62,315 nt of DNA from positions 1-62,315 of the forward strand of contig JAEZFL010000111.1 of the NCBI GenBank assembly GCA_023417515.1, read 5' to 3'. Positions within the stretch are counted from its first letter, which is position 1. Each line of letters opens with the position of its first letter. This DNA is from Pseudomonadota bacterium. GTDB taxonomy: Bacteria > Pseudomonadota > Alphaproteobacteria > Sphingomonadales > Sphingomonadaceae. The translations under genes and the position numbers were made by a program. This document shows, piece after piece, positions 50,438-59,765 of this stretch. Below the pieces are notes generated by a model. It worked only from the letters and a program-made list of their open reading frames with translations, made no database searches and had not been told where the DNA came from.

Positions 50438-51769
50438 ATGAAGTTCGGCACTTTTCGAAGGGCGGCCATTGTGCTGGCCGGTTCCTTCCTGTCGGTCGTT
50501 GCGGTGGCGCAGACCGCCGGCGACCAGCCGCGCCAGGGTGGGCTTGCGATCCCCAGCGATGTCAGCTTCGTCGGCCCGGCCGAGCAGAACGTCGCCCGGG
50601 CGACCGCGATCGTCAATGACGAGATCATCACCCAGACCGATGTCGAACAGCGCATGGCGCTGATGCTGGCCTCGCAGCGGGTCCAGCTTTCAGCCGAGGA
50701 GCAGCAGCGGCTGCGCGCTCAGATCCTGCGCAACCTGATCGACGAGACGCTTCAGATCCAGGCCGCTCGCGAGAACGAGATGGCCGTCGAGCAGCGCGAG
50801 ATCGACCAATATTATGCCCGCTTCGCGCAGGGGTTCGGCCACACGCCCCAGACCTTCGGCGACTATCTGCGCACGATCGGCTCCTCCGAGCGGTCGGTGA
50901 AGCGGCAGATCACGGGCGAGCTGTCCTGGCAGCGCCTTCAGCGTTACCGGATGACTCGGGTCAGCGTGGCCGACGAGGAGGTCAGGCAGGTGCTCGACCG
51001 TCTCAACGCCTCGCGCGGCAGCAGCGAATATCGGGTCGGCGAGATCTACGTCTCCGCCACTCCGGAAACCGCCGCGACGGTGCGCAGCAACCTGGCCCGG
51101 ATCGTCGAGCAGATCCGCGGCGGCGCCTCCTTCCCGGCTTATGCCCGTCAATATTCGGAAGCGACGACCGCCGCCCTGGGCGGCGATCTCGGCTGGGTGC
51201 GGCCGGAGCAGCTTCCGCCGGAGCTCGCTTCGGTCGTGCAGGCGATGCCGGTCCAGGCCGTCACCGATCCGATCCAGGTGTCGGGCGGCTTCTCGGTCAT
51301 CTATCTGGTCGACTCCCGCCAGGTCCTCGTCGCCGACCCGCGCGACGCGGTTCTGAGCCTGATGCAGATGTCGATCGATCTGCCTGCCGGCACCACCGAG
51401 CCGCAAGCCCGTGCGCGCGCCGACCAGCTCGCCGAGGCGACCCGCTCGATGGGCGGCTGCGGTCGCGCGCCGGACGTGGCGCGGACGATCGGCGCGGAGC
51501 TCGTGTCCAATGACGGCATGCGCGCGCGCGAGCTGCCGGTCCAGCTTCAGCAGATGCTGCTGGACATGAGCGTCGGCCAGGCGACCCAGCCCTTCGGCAC
51601 GACCGAGCGCATCAGCGTCCTGGTCCTGTGCGGCCGCGACGATCCGCGCCAGATCAACATGCCGACGGCAGAGGACGTCCAGACCGCGCTCGCCGAGCAG
51701 CGGATGAACCAGCAGGCCCAGCGCTACCTGCGCGACCTGCGTCGCGATGCGGTGATCGAATATCGTTGA
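50438..51769 (+). CDS. surA: Periplasmic chaperone/peptidyl-prolyl isomerase SurA
   Basis: 443 residues. Two adjacent ATGs (50435, 50438) follow GGAGGA; 50438 has the better spacing. Signal peptide (FRRAAIVLAGSFLSVVAVAQ), a SurA N-domain (IVNDEIITQTDVEQRMALM), one clear parvulin domain (VGEIYVSATPETAATVRSNL, then YSEATTAALGGDLGWVRPEQ) and a degenerate second one before the C-terminal helix. It assists outer-membrane protein folding, which fits the neighbouring lptD. Confidence 0.93.
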   Translation: MKFGTFRRAAIVLAGSFLSVVAVAQTAGDQPRQGGLAIPSDVSFVGPAEQNVARATAIVNDEIITQTDVEQRMALMLASQRVQLSAEEQQRLRAQILRNLIDETLQIQAARENEMAVEQREIDQYYARFAQGFGHTPQTFGDYLRTIGSSERSVKRQITGELSWQRLQRYRMTRVSVADEEVRQVLDRLNASRGSSEYRVGEIYVSATPETAATVRSNLARIVEQIRGGASFPAYARQYSEATTAALGGDLGWVRPEQLPPELASVVQAMPVQAVTDPIQVSGGFSVIYLVDSRQVLVADPRDAVLSLMQMSIDLPAGTTEPQARARADQLAEATRSMGGCGRAPDVARTIGAELVSNDGMRARELPVQLQQMLLDMSVGQATQPFGTTERISVLVLCGRDDPRQINMPTAEDVQTALAEQRMNQQAQRYLRDLRRDAVIEYR

Positions 51770-52772
51770 TCTAGCTGACGCCGCTCCGCCTCAACCGCTC
51801 GCCGTATCGATCGGCGATCCGGCGGGGATCGGCGCGGAGGTGGTCGCCAAGAGCTGGGAACGCCGCCGCGAGGAAGGGCTGCCGCCTTTCTTCGCGGTCG
51901 GCGACGTCTCCGCCGTCGAAGCGGTATGGAACGGACCGATCACGGTCATCGGCGAGCCCGCGGACGCCTTCGACCATTTCGACCATGCGCTTCCGCTGAT
52001 CCGGGTCGCAGACGACGAGACAATTCCCGGCCGGCCGACGCTGGAGGGCGCGCGCAACGCCCTCGACAGCCTCGAATTCGCGGTCGGCCTGACCCGCTCC
52101 GGCGCCGCGGCGGCGGTGGTCACCGGGCCGGTATCCAAGACCCAGCTCTACGCGATCGGCTTCAGCCACCCCGGCCAGACCGAGTTCGTCGCCGAGCGCT
52201 GCGGCGTCTCGACCGACAGCGTTGCGATGATGCTGGCCGGACCGACCCTGAAAGTCGTGCCGGTGACCGGCCATATCGGTCTCGCCGAGGTCCCCTCCGC
52301 GCTCACCGTCGACCGCATCGTGTCCAAGGGCCGGGCCCTGATCCGCGGCCTTCAGCGCCAGTTCGGAATCGAGAGGCCGCGGATCGGAGTCGCCGGGCTC
52401 AATCCGCATGCCGGCGAGAACGGCGCGCTCGGGCGCGAGGAGATCGACCTCATCCTGCCGGCGATGGAGCGCCTCGCCGAGGAGGGTTACGAACTGATGG
52501 GGCCGATGCCGCCGGACATCATGTTCCGCCCGCAGCAGCGCGCCCGATATGACGCGGCCTTGTGCATGTATCACGACCAGGCGCTGATCCCGCTGAAGAC
52601 CCTGCATTTCGACGAAGGCATCAACATCACGCTTGGCCTGCCGATCGTGCGCACGTCCCCCGACCACGGCACCGCATTCGACATTGCCGGCACGGACCAG
52701 GCGGATCCGGGCGCGATGACCGCCGCCATTCGCATTGCCGGGGAGTGCGCCCGGCGCATGCAGGCGGCGTGA
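51762..52772 (+). CDS. pdxA: 4-hydroxythreonine-4-phosphate dehydrogenase; start codon unclear
   Basis: The body is clearly PdxA: VVTGPVSKTQLYAIGFSHPG, HIGLAEVPSALTVDRI, GLNPHAGENGALGREEIDLI and MYHDQALIPLKTLHFDEGIN, with the three metal-binding His residues. It acts in pyridoxal phosphate synthesis. The first standard start, GTG 51840, would drop the conserved segment PLAVSIGDPAGIGAE, which is read in the same frame just upstream. Between the in-frame TGA (51753) and 51840 there is no ATG, GTG or TTG; ATC 51762, overlapping the surA stop by 8 bases, is the most upstream non-standard candidate and is shown here. The rsmA GTG overlaps the stop. Confidence 0.88.
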   Translation: MVDLADAAPPQPLAVSIGDPAGIGAEVVAKSWERRREEGLPPFFAVGDVSAVEAVWNGPITVIGEPADAFDHFDHALPLIRVADDETIPGRPTLEGARNALDSLEFAVGLTRSGAAAAVVTGPVSKTQLYAIGFSHPGQTEFVAERCGVSTDSVAMMLAGPTLKVVPVTGHIGLAEVPSALTVDRIVSKGRALIRGLQRQFGIERPRIGVAGLNPHAGENGALGREEIDLILPAMERLAEEGYELMGPMPPDIMFRPQQRARYDAALCMYHDQALIPLKTLHFDEGINITLGLPIVRTSPDHGTAFDIAGTDQADPGAMTAAIRIAGECARRMQAA

Positions 52773-53584
52773 CTCTCCCGCCACTGCGGGAGGTGATCGC
52801 TCGGCACGGGCTCAGCGCCAGCAAGGCGCTCGGCCAGAACTTCCTGCTCGACGAGCAATTGCTCGACCGGATCGCCCGAATCCCCGGCGCGCTCGACGGC
52901 CAGCGCGCTTACGAGGTCGGCCCCGGGCCCGGCGGCTTGACCCGGGCGCTGCTTCGCTCGGGCGCGCAGGTGACCGCGGTCGAGCGCGACCGGCGCTGCA
53001 TCGCGGCGCTTGTCGAGCTCGAGGCCGCTTTTCCGGGAAAGCTCGACGTGATCCAGGGTGACGCGCTCGAGATCGACGAGCCGGCGACGGTCGCCGGCGC
53101 CCATGTCGTCGCCAATCTCCCCTACAATGTCGGCACCGCCTTGCTGGTGCGCTGGCTCGGCGGCGAGGCATGGCCGCCCTGGTGGCGCTCCCTGACCCTG
53201 ATGTTCCAGCAGGAGGTCGCCGAGCGCATCGTCGCCGCTCCCGGCACCGGCGCCTATGGCCGGCTGGCGGTGCTCGCCCAGTGGCGCTCGACCGCCAGGC
53301 TGGCGATGAAGGTCCACCGCTCGGCCTTCGTGCCGCCGCCGAAGGTGATGTCGGCGGTGGTGCATATCGTGCCCGCCGAGCAGCCCGAGGGCGTCAGCGC
53401 GGCCAGGCTGGAGCAGGTCACCGCCGCCGCGTTCGGCCAGCGCCGCAAGATGCTCCGCCAGAGCCTGAAGTCGGTTCCCGGCGCGATCGAAGTGCTCGCC
53501 CGTCTCGGCATCGATTCCGAGCGCCGCGCCGAGACGCTCGCCATCGCCGACTTCGTCTCGATCGCCCGGGAGCTGAGCGCCTGA
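52769..53584 (+). CDS. rsmA: 16S rRNA (adenine1518/1519-N6) dimethyltransferase
   Basis: 271 residues from GTG 52769, overlapping the pdxA stop (GTGA). KsgA motifs: LSASKALGQNFLLDEQLLDR, SAM loop YEVGPGPGGLTRALL, catalytic NLPYNVGTALL and VHRSAFVPPPKVMSAVVHI. It dimethylates two adenosines near the 3' end of 16S rRNA. The last codons are the first unit of a 28-bp tandem repeat (53568-53651). Confidence 0.96.
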   Translation: MTLPPLREVIARHGLSASKALGQNFLLDEQLLDRIARIPGALDGQRAYEVGPGPGGLTRALLRSGAQVTAVERDRRCIAALVELEAAFPGKLDVIQGDALEIDEPATVAGAHVVANLPYNVGTALLVRWLGGEAWPPWWRSLTLMFQQEVAERIVAAPGTGAYGRLAVLAQWRSTARLAMKVHRSAFVPPPKVMSAVVHIVPAEQPEGVSAARLEQVTAAAFGQRRKMLRQSLKSVPGAIEVLARLGIDSERRAETLAIADFVSIARELSA

Positions 53585-53651
53585 CATCTCGTCACGGGAG
53601 CTGAGCCCCTGACACCTCGTCACGGGAGCTGGGCCCCTGACATCTCGTCAC
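53568..53651. repeat. 28-bp tandem repeat running out of the rsmA 3' end
   Basis: Three copies of GGGAGCTGAGCGCCTGACAT-CTCGTCAC (53568-53595, 53596-53623, 53624-53651) with 1-3 differences each. The first includes the rsmA stop, so later copies are duplicates of coding sequence. Confidence 0.8.
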
Positions 53652-54060
53652 CCCGGACTTGATCCGGGGTCCACCTTCTCTCGCCGGCAAGGCAAGGAAA
53701 GGTGGATGCCGGATCAGGCCCGGCATGACGGAAGCGCGCTGTGGCGCGATCCGCCGTCGCCCCGGGGCATGGCGGCAAGGCGGTGTCGCGCACCCACCTT
53801 CGTCACCCCGACCCACCTTCGTCACCCCGGACCTGATCCGGGGTCCACCTTCTCCCGCCGGCCAAGCAAGGGAAGGTGGATGCCGGATCAGGCCCGGCAT
53901 GACGGAAGCGCGCTGTGGCGCAATCCGCCGTCGCCCCGGGGCATGGCGGCACGGCGGTGTCGCGCACCCACCTTCGTCACCCCGGACTTGATCCAGGGTC
54001 CACCTTCTCCCGCCGGCCAAGCAAGGAAAGGTGGATGCCGGATCAGGTCCGGCATGGCGA
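53647..54060. repeat. 155-bp tandem duplication built on family A repeats
   Basis: Unit 1 (53647-53801) and unit 2 (53821-53975) have the same length and near-identical sequence; a 19-bp fragment of the unit (53802-53820) separates them and a third, partial copy ends at 54060. Each unit has a CCCCGG half, a TGCCGG half and a unique tail (GCGCGCTGTGGCGC..). Nothing in the 493-bp gap between rsmA and the TPR gene looks protein-coding. Confidence 0.85.
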
Positions 54061-54077
54061 GCCTGTCGCGCTTGGCG

Positions 54078-54599
54078 CTAGTTCGGCTGGCGCGGGGTCG
54101 GCGTCGGCGCGGGCTGGGCCGGGGCCTGGCTCTGGGCGGTTTCGACCGGCGGGCCGCGCTGGATCACCGCGGCGAGCTGGTTGGCCTGAGCGCAGGTACG
54201 GCCGCACAGCTCGCGCACGCGCTCGAGGTTGCGCTGGGCCCGGGCGACGGCGCCGCGCTGGACATAGGCCTCGCCCTGGCCGGCGAGCGCGTTGACGTCG
54301 TTCGGCTCGATGCGGAGCGCGTCGGCATAATAGCCGATCGCCTTGCCCGGCAGGCGCTGCGCCTGGGCGACCCGGGCGAGGCCCAGATAGGCCTGGCGAT
54401 TGCGCGGATCGACCGCCAGAGCGGTCTCGTAGAAGTCGATCGCCTCGTTGTTGCGGCCGGCGGTTGCGTGGGTCTGTGCCTGCTGGACCAGCGCGGTCGA
54501 GCGTGGGTCGATCTGGTCGTCCGGCCGCTGCGTCACGCCGGCGCTCGACATGGTGGCGGCCACAATCGTGACGGCGAGAAGAACGGGCGTGAGGCGCAT
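54078..54599 (-). CDS. Secreted TPR-repeat protein
   Basis: 173 residues from ATG 54599, which lies 6 bases after AAGGAG with a second ATG at 54602. Signal sequence (RLTPVLLAVTIVAATMSSAG), then two to three TPR units (NNEAIDFYETALAVDPRNRQ, AYLGLARVAQAQRLPGKAIG, YYADALRIEPNDVNALAGQG) and a Pro/Gln-rich tail. TPRs mediate protein contacts; the partner is unknown. It is downstream of the methyltransferase on the same strand. Confidence 0.82.
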   Translation of the reverse strand: MRLTPVLLAVTIVAATMSSAGVTQRPDDQIDPRSTALVQQAQTHATAGRNNEAIDFYETALAVDPRNRQAYLGLARVAQAQRLPGKAIGYYADALRIEPNDVNALAGQGEAYVQRGAVARAQRNLERVRELCGRTCAQANQLAAVIQRGPPVETAQSQAPAQPAPTPTPRQPN

Positions 54600-54632
54600 C
54601 ATCAACTCCTTGGGCACGGCATCATCGACCTA

Positions 54633-55811
54633 TCACGGCCGGGACCAGCAGGCGACGAAAAAGCCGTCGGTGCCGTCCACGGCGGGACTGAGCAGCCGCC
54701 CCGTGCCCGCGGGACGGCCGGCTGTCAGCGGCACAGGCTGCGGCTCAAGCGATGAACGAAGGCTGAGCGCGGCCGCCTGGTCCCTGCCCTCCTCCGCCAA
54801 TAACGAACAGACGGCATAAACGAGCCGCCCGCCCGGCTTGAGCAGGGTCGCAGCGACGTCGAGCAAATGCGCCTGCAGGGTGACGAGTTGGGCCAGCCGC
54901 TTCGGAGTGAGGCGCCAGCGAGTCTCCGGGTTGCGGCGCCAGGTGCCGCTCCCGGAACAGGGCGCATCGACCAGGACGAGGTCGAACGTGCCGGCGAGGT
55001 CGGCAAGTCGTTCCGCCTCGCGCCCCGGATCGAGCAGCCGGGCCTCCACGTTCGTCACGCCGGCGCGCTCGAGCCGCGGGCCGAGACGCGACAGGCGCCC
55101 GCGGTCGGAATCGCTGGCAATGATGCTGCCCCGGTTCGCCATCTCGGCGGCAAGCGCCAGTGTCTTGCCGCCGGCGCCGGCGCAGAGATCGAGGACGGTC
55201 TCCCCGGGCCTGGCCTCGCAGGCGAGCGCGAGCAATTGGCTGCCCTCGTCCTGGATCTCGACGAGGCCGGAGCGCCATGCCTCCGTCTCCTCGACCCGGA
55301 AACCTTCCGGAAGGCGCAGACCCAGCGGCGACAGCGGCGTCGGCCCGGCCTCGGGAAGCAGGTCACGCGCCTCGTCCCGGCTGCCGCGCAGGCGATTGGC
55401 TCGAAGGTCGAGCGGAGCGCGCTCGAGCAGCGCCGGCCACTCCTCGCCGCCGACCAGAGGATCGAGGCGGGGCACGATCCAGTTCGGCAGCAGGCCCGCC
55501 GGCGCTGCCTCCTCGCCATCGACAATGGGCGCCGGTCCGTGCGCCGACCCGTCGAACAGCTCGGCCAGCTCCGGATCGTCCTGGACCAGGCCCAGAATCG
55601 CCGAGCGGCCGGAGGACGGCGCATCGCCGGCGCGGCGGATCGCGCGATAGACCAGCTCCCGAACCGCGCGGCGGTCCTTCGACCCCGCGTAGCGCCGCTC
55701 CTTGAAGTAGCGCGCGATCAGAGTGTCGGCCGCGGCCCCGCCGGAGCGTGCGGCCTCGATCACCTGGTCGAGCAGCTCGATCGCCGCCTGGACGCGGGCG
55801 GACGGGGTCAC
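54633..55811 (-). CDS. RsmB/NOP-family RNA (cytosine-C5) methyltransferase
   Basis: 392 residues. N-terminal NusB-like helical region (VQAAIELLDQVIEAARSGGA), then the Rossmann methyltransferase with SAM loop DLCAGAGGKTLALA, catalytic motif DAPCSGSGTWRRNPE and the second catalytic cysteine in VYAVCSLL. It is an m5C rRNA methyltransferase, probably on 16S rRNA, though the exact target cannot be read. The ATG adjoins the guaB stop. Confidence 0.9.
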   Translation of the reverse strand: MTPSARVQAAIELLDQVIEAARSGGAAADTLIARYFKERRYAGSKDRRAVRELVYRAIRRAGDAPSSGRSAILGLVQDDPELAELFDGSAHGPAPIVDGEEAAPAGLLPNWIVPRLDPLVGGEEWPALLERAPLDLRANRLRGSRDEARDLLPEAGPTPLSPLGLRLPEGFRVEETEAWRSGLVEIQDEGSQLLALACEARPGETVLDLCAGAGGKTLALAAEMANRGSIIASDSDRGRLSRLGPRLERAGVTNVEARLLDPGREAERLADLAGTFDLVLVDAPCSGSGTWRRNPETRWRLTPKRLAQLVTLQAHLLDVAATLLKPGGRLVYAVCSLLAEEGRDQAAALSLRSSLEPQPVPLTAGRPAGTGRLLSPAVDGTDGFFVACWSRP

Positions 55812-57284
55812 TTACTGGGCCGGATAATTGGGGGCCTCGCGGGTGATCGACACGTCGTGGACATGGCTCTCGCGCAGTCCCGCGTTGGTGATTCGGGTGA
55901 ATCGGGCGCGCTCCTTGAGCTCGCTTATGGTGCGCGCGCCGGTATAGCCCATCGCCGCCTTCACGCCGCCGACGAGCTGGTGAATGACGTCCTTGGCCGG
56001 GCCCTTGTAGGGCACCTGGCCCTCGATCCCCTCGGGCACGAGCTTCAGCTGGTCCTTGATGTCCTGCTGGAAGTAACGGTCGGCCGATCCGCGCGCCATC
56101 GCTCCGACCGAGCCCATGCCGCGATAGGATTTGTAGGCTCGGCCCTGGTAGAGGAAGGTCTCGCCCGGCGCTTCCGCGGTGCCGGCGAGGAGCGAGCCGA
56201 TCATCACCGCCGACGCTCCGCCGGCGAGCGCCTTGGCGATGTCGCCGCTGGTGCGAAGGCCGCCGTCGCCGATGATCGGAGTGTCGCTCTTCGCCGCCTC
56301 CTCGGCCGATTCCATGATCGCGGTGAGCTGCGGGACTCCGACTCCGGCGACGACTCGGGTGGTGCAGATCGAGCCCGGGCCGATCCCGACCTTCACCGCG
56401 TCGGCGCCGGCGCCGATCAGCGCCCGCGTCGCCTCCGCGGTCGCGACGTTGCCGGCGACCACCTGGACCGAGTTGGACAGGCGCTTGATCCGTTCGACCG
56501 CGACGGCGACGTCCTTGTTGTGGCCATGGGCGGTGTCGATCACGATGAGGTCGCACTCGGCGTCGATCAGCGCCTCGCTGCGCTCGAAGCCCTTGTCGCC
56601 GACCGTGGTCGCGGCCGCGACACGCAGGCGTCCGGCGGCGTCCTTGGTCGCATCGGGATAATTGACCGCCTTCTCGATGTCCTTGACGGTGATCAGGCCG
56701 ATGCAGCGGCGCGCGTCGTCGACGACGATCAGCTTCTCGATCCGCCGCTGGTGGAGCTGGCGCCGCGCCTCCTCCTGGCTCACGTCGGGGCCGACGGTGA
56801 CCAGATTCTCGCTGGTCATCAGCTCCGACACCTTCTGGCGCGGATTCTCGGCGAAGCGGACGTCGCGATTGGTGAGGATTCCGACCAGGCGCCCGTCCGC
56901 CTCCGTCACCGGAATGCCCGAGATCCGGTGCCGCGCCATCAGCTCCTGGGCCTCTGCCAGGGTCTGGCCGGGCCGGATCGTGATCGGGTTGACCACCATG
57001 CCGCTCTCGTAGCGCTTGACTGCGCGCACCGCCGCCGCCTGCTCGTCCGGCTCCATGTTGCGGTGGAGCACTCCGAGCCCGCCGAGCTGCGCCATGACGA
57101 TCGCCATGTCCGCCGCGGTCACCGTGTCCATCGCCGACGACAGGATCGGGATGTTGAGCGCGATGTCGCGGGTGACCCGCGTGCGGGTGTCGGCCTGGCT
57201 CGGCAGGACGTCCGATTCCGCCGGCCGGAGCAGAACGTCGTCGAAGGTGAGGCCGAGGCTGATGTCCATATTGTCCTGCTTCAT
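55812..57284 (-). CDS. guaB: Inosine-5'-monophosphate dehydrogenase
   Basis: About 490 residues from ATG 57284 (other in-frame ATGs at 57299 and 57269). GuaB features: LGLTFDDVLLRPAESDVLPS, a CBS pair (about 95-210), catalytic loop GIGPGSICTTR with Cys, and the GSLLAGTAEAPGE phosphate site. It makes XMP for GTP synthesis, and shares the theme of purM, purN and ndk in this window. Confidence 0.97.
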   Translation of the reverse strand: MKQDNMDISLGLTFDDVLLRPAESDVLPSQADTRTRVTRDIALNIPILSSAMDTVTAADMAIVMAQLGGLGVLHRNMEPDEQAAAVRAVKRYESGMVVNPITIRPGQTLAEAQELMARHRISGIPVTEADGRLVGILTNRDVRFAENPRQKVSELMTSENLVTVGPDVSQEEARRQLHQRRIEKLIVVDDARRCIGLITVKDIEKAVNYPDATKDAAGRLRVAAATTVGDKGFERSEALIDAECDLIVIDTAHGHNKDVAVAVERIKRLSNSVQVVAGNVATAEATRALIGAGADAVKVGIGPGSICTTRVVAGVGVPQLTAIMESAEEAAKSDTPIIGDGGLRTSGDIAKALAGGASAVMIGSLLAGTAEAPGETFLYQGRAYKSYRGMGSVGAMARGSADRYFQQDIKDQLKLVPEGIEGQVPYKGPAKDVIHQLVGGVKAAMGYTGARTISELKERARFTRITNAGLRESHVHDVSITREAPNYPAQ

Positions 57285-57332
57285 GTCCGGGCCCCGCAAA
57301 GGGCCTCATCTAGGTATCGGTCGGCCATGCCG

Positions 57333-58835
57333 CTAGCGGGCGGCCGGGCGATAGGCGGCTGGATCGGCGAAGGCCCGAGCGATCGCGACCAGCAGGGTCG
57401 CATCCTCGGCGGCGCCGTCGAGCTCGAGCGCCGGCGACGATTCGTCGTCCGGCCCGTGATAGGCGCCGTTGAGGAACGCCGCGAGCAGCCGCATGTCCGA
57501 GAAGGAGCCGCCCGCCATCATCGCCGGAATGCCGTTGCGGGTGAGCGCCCAGCCGTCCTGGCGCTCGGCCAGCAGGTCGGCTTCCTGGTCGGCATCGAGG
57601 CTTCGGCCGAGCGCCGCGGCGGTTCGGGCGACGAGCGCGCGCATCTCCTCGGTTCCGCCGATCATCGCGACCGGCATCCCGGCCGGGTGGATCGCGACGG
57701 TGTCGACATTGACCGCGGCCACGATCGAGTTCGCCGGGACCACCGGCACCCGAGCGAAATGCTCGGCGCCGAGCAACCCGATCTCCTCGGCGGTGGTGGC
57801 GAGGATGAGGATGTCGCGCTGCGGGCGCTCGCCGGCGGCGAGCCGGCCCGCCGCTTCGATCAGGGTCGCCATTCCGCTCGCATTGTCGACGGCGCCGTTG
57901 CAGATCCGGTCCGGCGCGCCTTCCGGTCGGCAGATGCCGACATGGTCCCAATGGCCGAGCAGGAGCACGTTCTCGCCGCTTCCGGCGGTGCCGCGGATCC
58001 GGCCGACGACATTGTTGGTCGTGTAGCGGCGCACCTCGGTCATCACGTCGATGCTGGCGCGCACCGGCAGCGAGACCGAGCGGAAGGACGAGCCGGGCTG
58101 CGCGTCCAGCATTGCCTGGAGATCGCGGCCGGCGCCTTCGAACAGCGCCATCGCCCCGTCCCACGACATGACTCCATAGGCCGACGGCATCGGGCCGCCG
58201 TCGAGCGCCACCGCGCCCTGGGTGGCGGCCCGGCGAACCTGGGCGAAGGGCAGGTCCGGAGCGGTGATCCCGATCACGGCGACCGCGCCCGCCTCGGCCA
58301 GGTCGGCGATGCGCTGCTGAAAGCTCGGGAAGCCGTCGACGGCCGGCCCCTCGTAGAGGATGAGCGCGACCGCTCCGCGAAAATCGGCGCCGGCACGCTG
58401 GTCGATGCCGCGCTCGGGCATGACCGCGCCGTGCCCGGCAAACACCACCGGCGCATTGGCGATTCGGGCGCGCGGGTCGCGGCTGGTGAGCAGCAGCGCT
58501 TCATCCGGCACGCCGATTCGCCTGCCGCCGGCCACCCACCGGGTTTCATGGCGGCCGACGCCGCGCTCGACGATGGCCACCGGCTGCAGCCAGCTCCCGT
58601 CGAGCCCGGCCGGCTCGACCCCGCGCGCCGCCAGCTCGCGCATGAGATAGCCGGTGGTCAGGGTCTCCCCCGGAGTCGCCGGCTGGCGGCCCTCGAAGGC
58701 GTCGCTGGCGAGGATATCGATATGGGGCCGCAGGTCGGCGGCGGTGATCGGCGCATCCGCAGCGGGGGGCTGGGCGCCGGCCGCCTGCGCGAGGAGGAGC
58801 AGCGGTGCGAGCAATGTCAGGATTCGGGGCGACAT
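57333..58835 (-). CDS. M28 family aminopeptidase, secreted
   Basis: 500 residues with a signal peptide (PRILTLLAPLLLLAQAAGAQ). A PA-like insert (about 130-250) precedes the M28 zinc core: LLGHWDHVG (His, Asp), CNGAVDNASG (bridging Asp), ATTAEEIGLLGAEHF (general base Glu, metal Glu) and MMAGGSFSDM. It is a broad periplasmic aminopeptidase, probably for peptide uptake. It is 48 bases before guaB on the same strand. Confidence 0.9.
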   Translation of the reverse strand: MSPRILTLLAPLLLLAQAAGAQPPAADAPITAADLRPHIDILASDAFEGRQPATPGETLTTGYLMRELAARGVEPAGLDGSWLQPVAIVERGVGRHETRWVAGGRRIGVPDEALLLTSRDPRARIANAPVVFAGHGAVMPERGIDQRAGADFRGAVALILYEGPAVDGFPSFQQRIADLAEAGAVAVIGITAPDLPFAQVRRAATQGAVALDGGPMPSAYGVMSWDGAMALFEGAGRDLQAMLDAQPGSSFRSVSLPVRASIDVMTEVRRYTTNNVVGRIRGTAGSGENVLLLGHWDHVGICRPEGAPDRICNGAVDNASGMATLIEAAGRLAAGERPQRDILILATTAEEIGLLGAEHFARVPVVPANSIVAAVNVDTVAIHPAGMPVAMIGGTEEMRALVARTAAALGRSLDADQEADLLAERQDGWALTRNGIPAMMAGGSFSDMRLLAAFLNGAYHGPDDESSPALELDGAAEDATLLVAIARAFADPAAYRPAAR

Positions 58836-58955
58836 GAGGCGACTTAGCCAGCCCGCCCCATCGCGACAAGCGCCTGCCCGTCCGAAATTCCCGGCCGGGC
58901 CAGGATCGTTTCAGGCCCAATCGGCCCGAAGCGCGAATCCTGGCCTCGGCTAATG

Positions 58956-59765
58956 CTAGCGGCGCGCCTTGGCGATCAGCGCGCGCGCCTCGGCGACGTG
59001 CAGCGCCTCGATCATTCGCCCTTCGTAGCGCGACGCCCCGTCCGTCGCCGCGGCGACCAGCGCGGCGGCGGCCTCGAGCTCCTGCTCGGACGGCGAGAAG
59101 ATCCGGTTCGCGGTCGCGATCTGGGCGGGATGGATGACCGACTTGCCGTCGAAGCCGAAGCTGCGCCCCTCGCGCGCCTCGGCGGTAAGGCCGGCATCGT
59201 CGTCCAGCCGGTTGTAGACCCCGTCGAAAGCGGCGACTCCGGCGGCTCGGGCGGCGGCAACGATGAACTGCAGCGACATGGCCAGGCCCGCTCGCCCCGA
59301 GCCCGGCGGAATGCGCAAGGCCGCGGACAGGTCGTTGGTCCCGGCGATCAGCCCGGCCGTGTGCGACGCCAGCGCTCCCGCGCACAGCACGCCCGCGGGC
59401 GTCTCGATCATGGCGATCACCGGCTTCTCGCACACCTGGTGGGTGCCGACGAGCTGGCGCTCCCTTTCCGCCTTGGGAAGGACCACATAAGGCGCGCGCG
59501 AATGACGCGCGGCGATCATGTCCTCGCCGTGGCAGCGATGCCCCGCGGCGTTGATCCGGATCGCCACCGGTCTGCCTCCGAACCCTTCGGCGACCGCGGC
59601 AACCGCTGCGACGCGGGCCGACTCCTTCTGATCCTCCGGCACCGCATCCTCGAGATCGAGCACGATCATGTCGGCGTCGAGCTCGCGCGCCTTCTCGATC
59701 GCGCGCGGATTGGACGCCGGAAGGAACAGCAGCGAGCGGCACAAGGTGAGATCGTGGACGGCCAT
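58956..59765 (-). CDS. CoA ester lyase of the HpcH/HpaI-CitE family
   Basis: 269 residues from ATG 59765, preceded by AAGGGGAG. TIM-barrel aldolase with CRSLLFLPASNPRAIEKARE, LDLEDAVPEDQKESAR, AMIETPAGVL, GTNDLSAAL and the late SFGFDGKSVIHPAQI. Members cleave or make malyl-, citramalyl- or citryl-CoA; this one lacks its own partners nearby, so the substrate is open. A longer start at 59798 is unlikely. Confidence 0.9.
   Translation of the reverse strand: MAVHDLTLCRSLLFLPASNPRAIEKARELDADMIVLDLEDAVPEDQKESARVAAVAAVAEGFGGRPVAIRINAAGHRCHGEDMIAARHSRAPYVVLPKAERERQLVGTHQVCEKPVIAMIETPAGVLCAGALASHTAGLIAGTNDLSAALRIPPGSGRAGLAMSLQFIVAAARAAGVAAFDGVYNRLDDDAGLTAEAREGRSFGFDGKSVIHPAQIATANRIFSPSEQELEAAAALVAAATDGASRYEGRMIEALHVAEARALIAKARR

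Noticed and set aside
53647..54060. Possible CRISPR-like array after rsmA
   Set aside because: The unit is 155 bp, is itself a palindrome-based repeat, lacks unique spacers, and no cas gene is near.
54867..58847. Open frame of 1326 codons antisense to the RsmB-type, guaB and M28 genes
   Set aside because: Its translation is rich in Arg, Gly, Asp and His with no domain, and it is the mirror of three genes with clear family motifs. Long antisense frames are common in GC-rich DNA.
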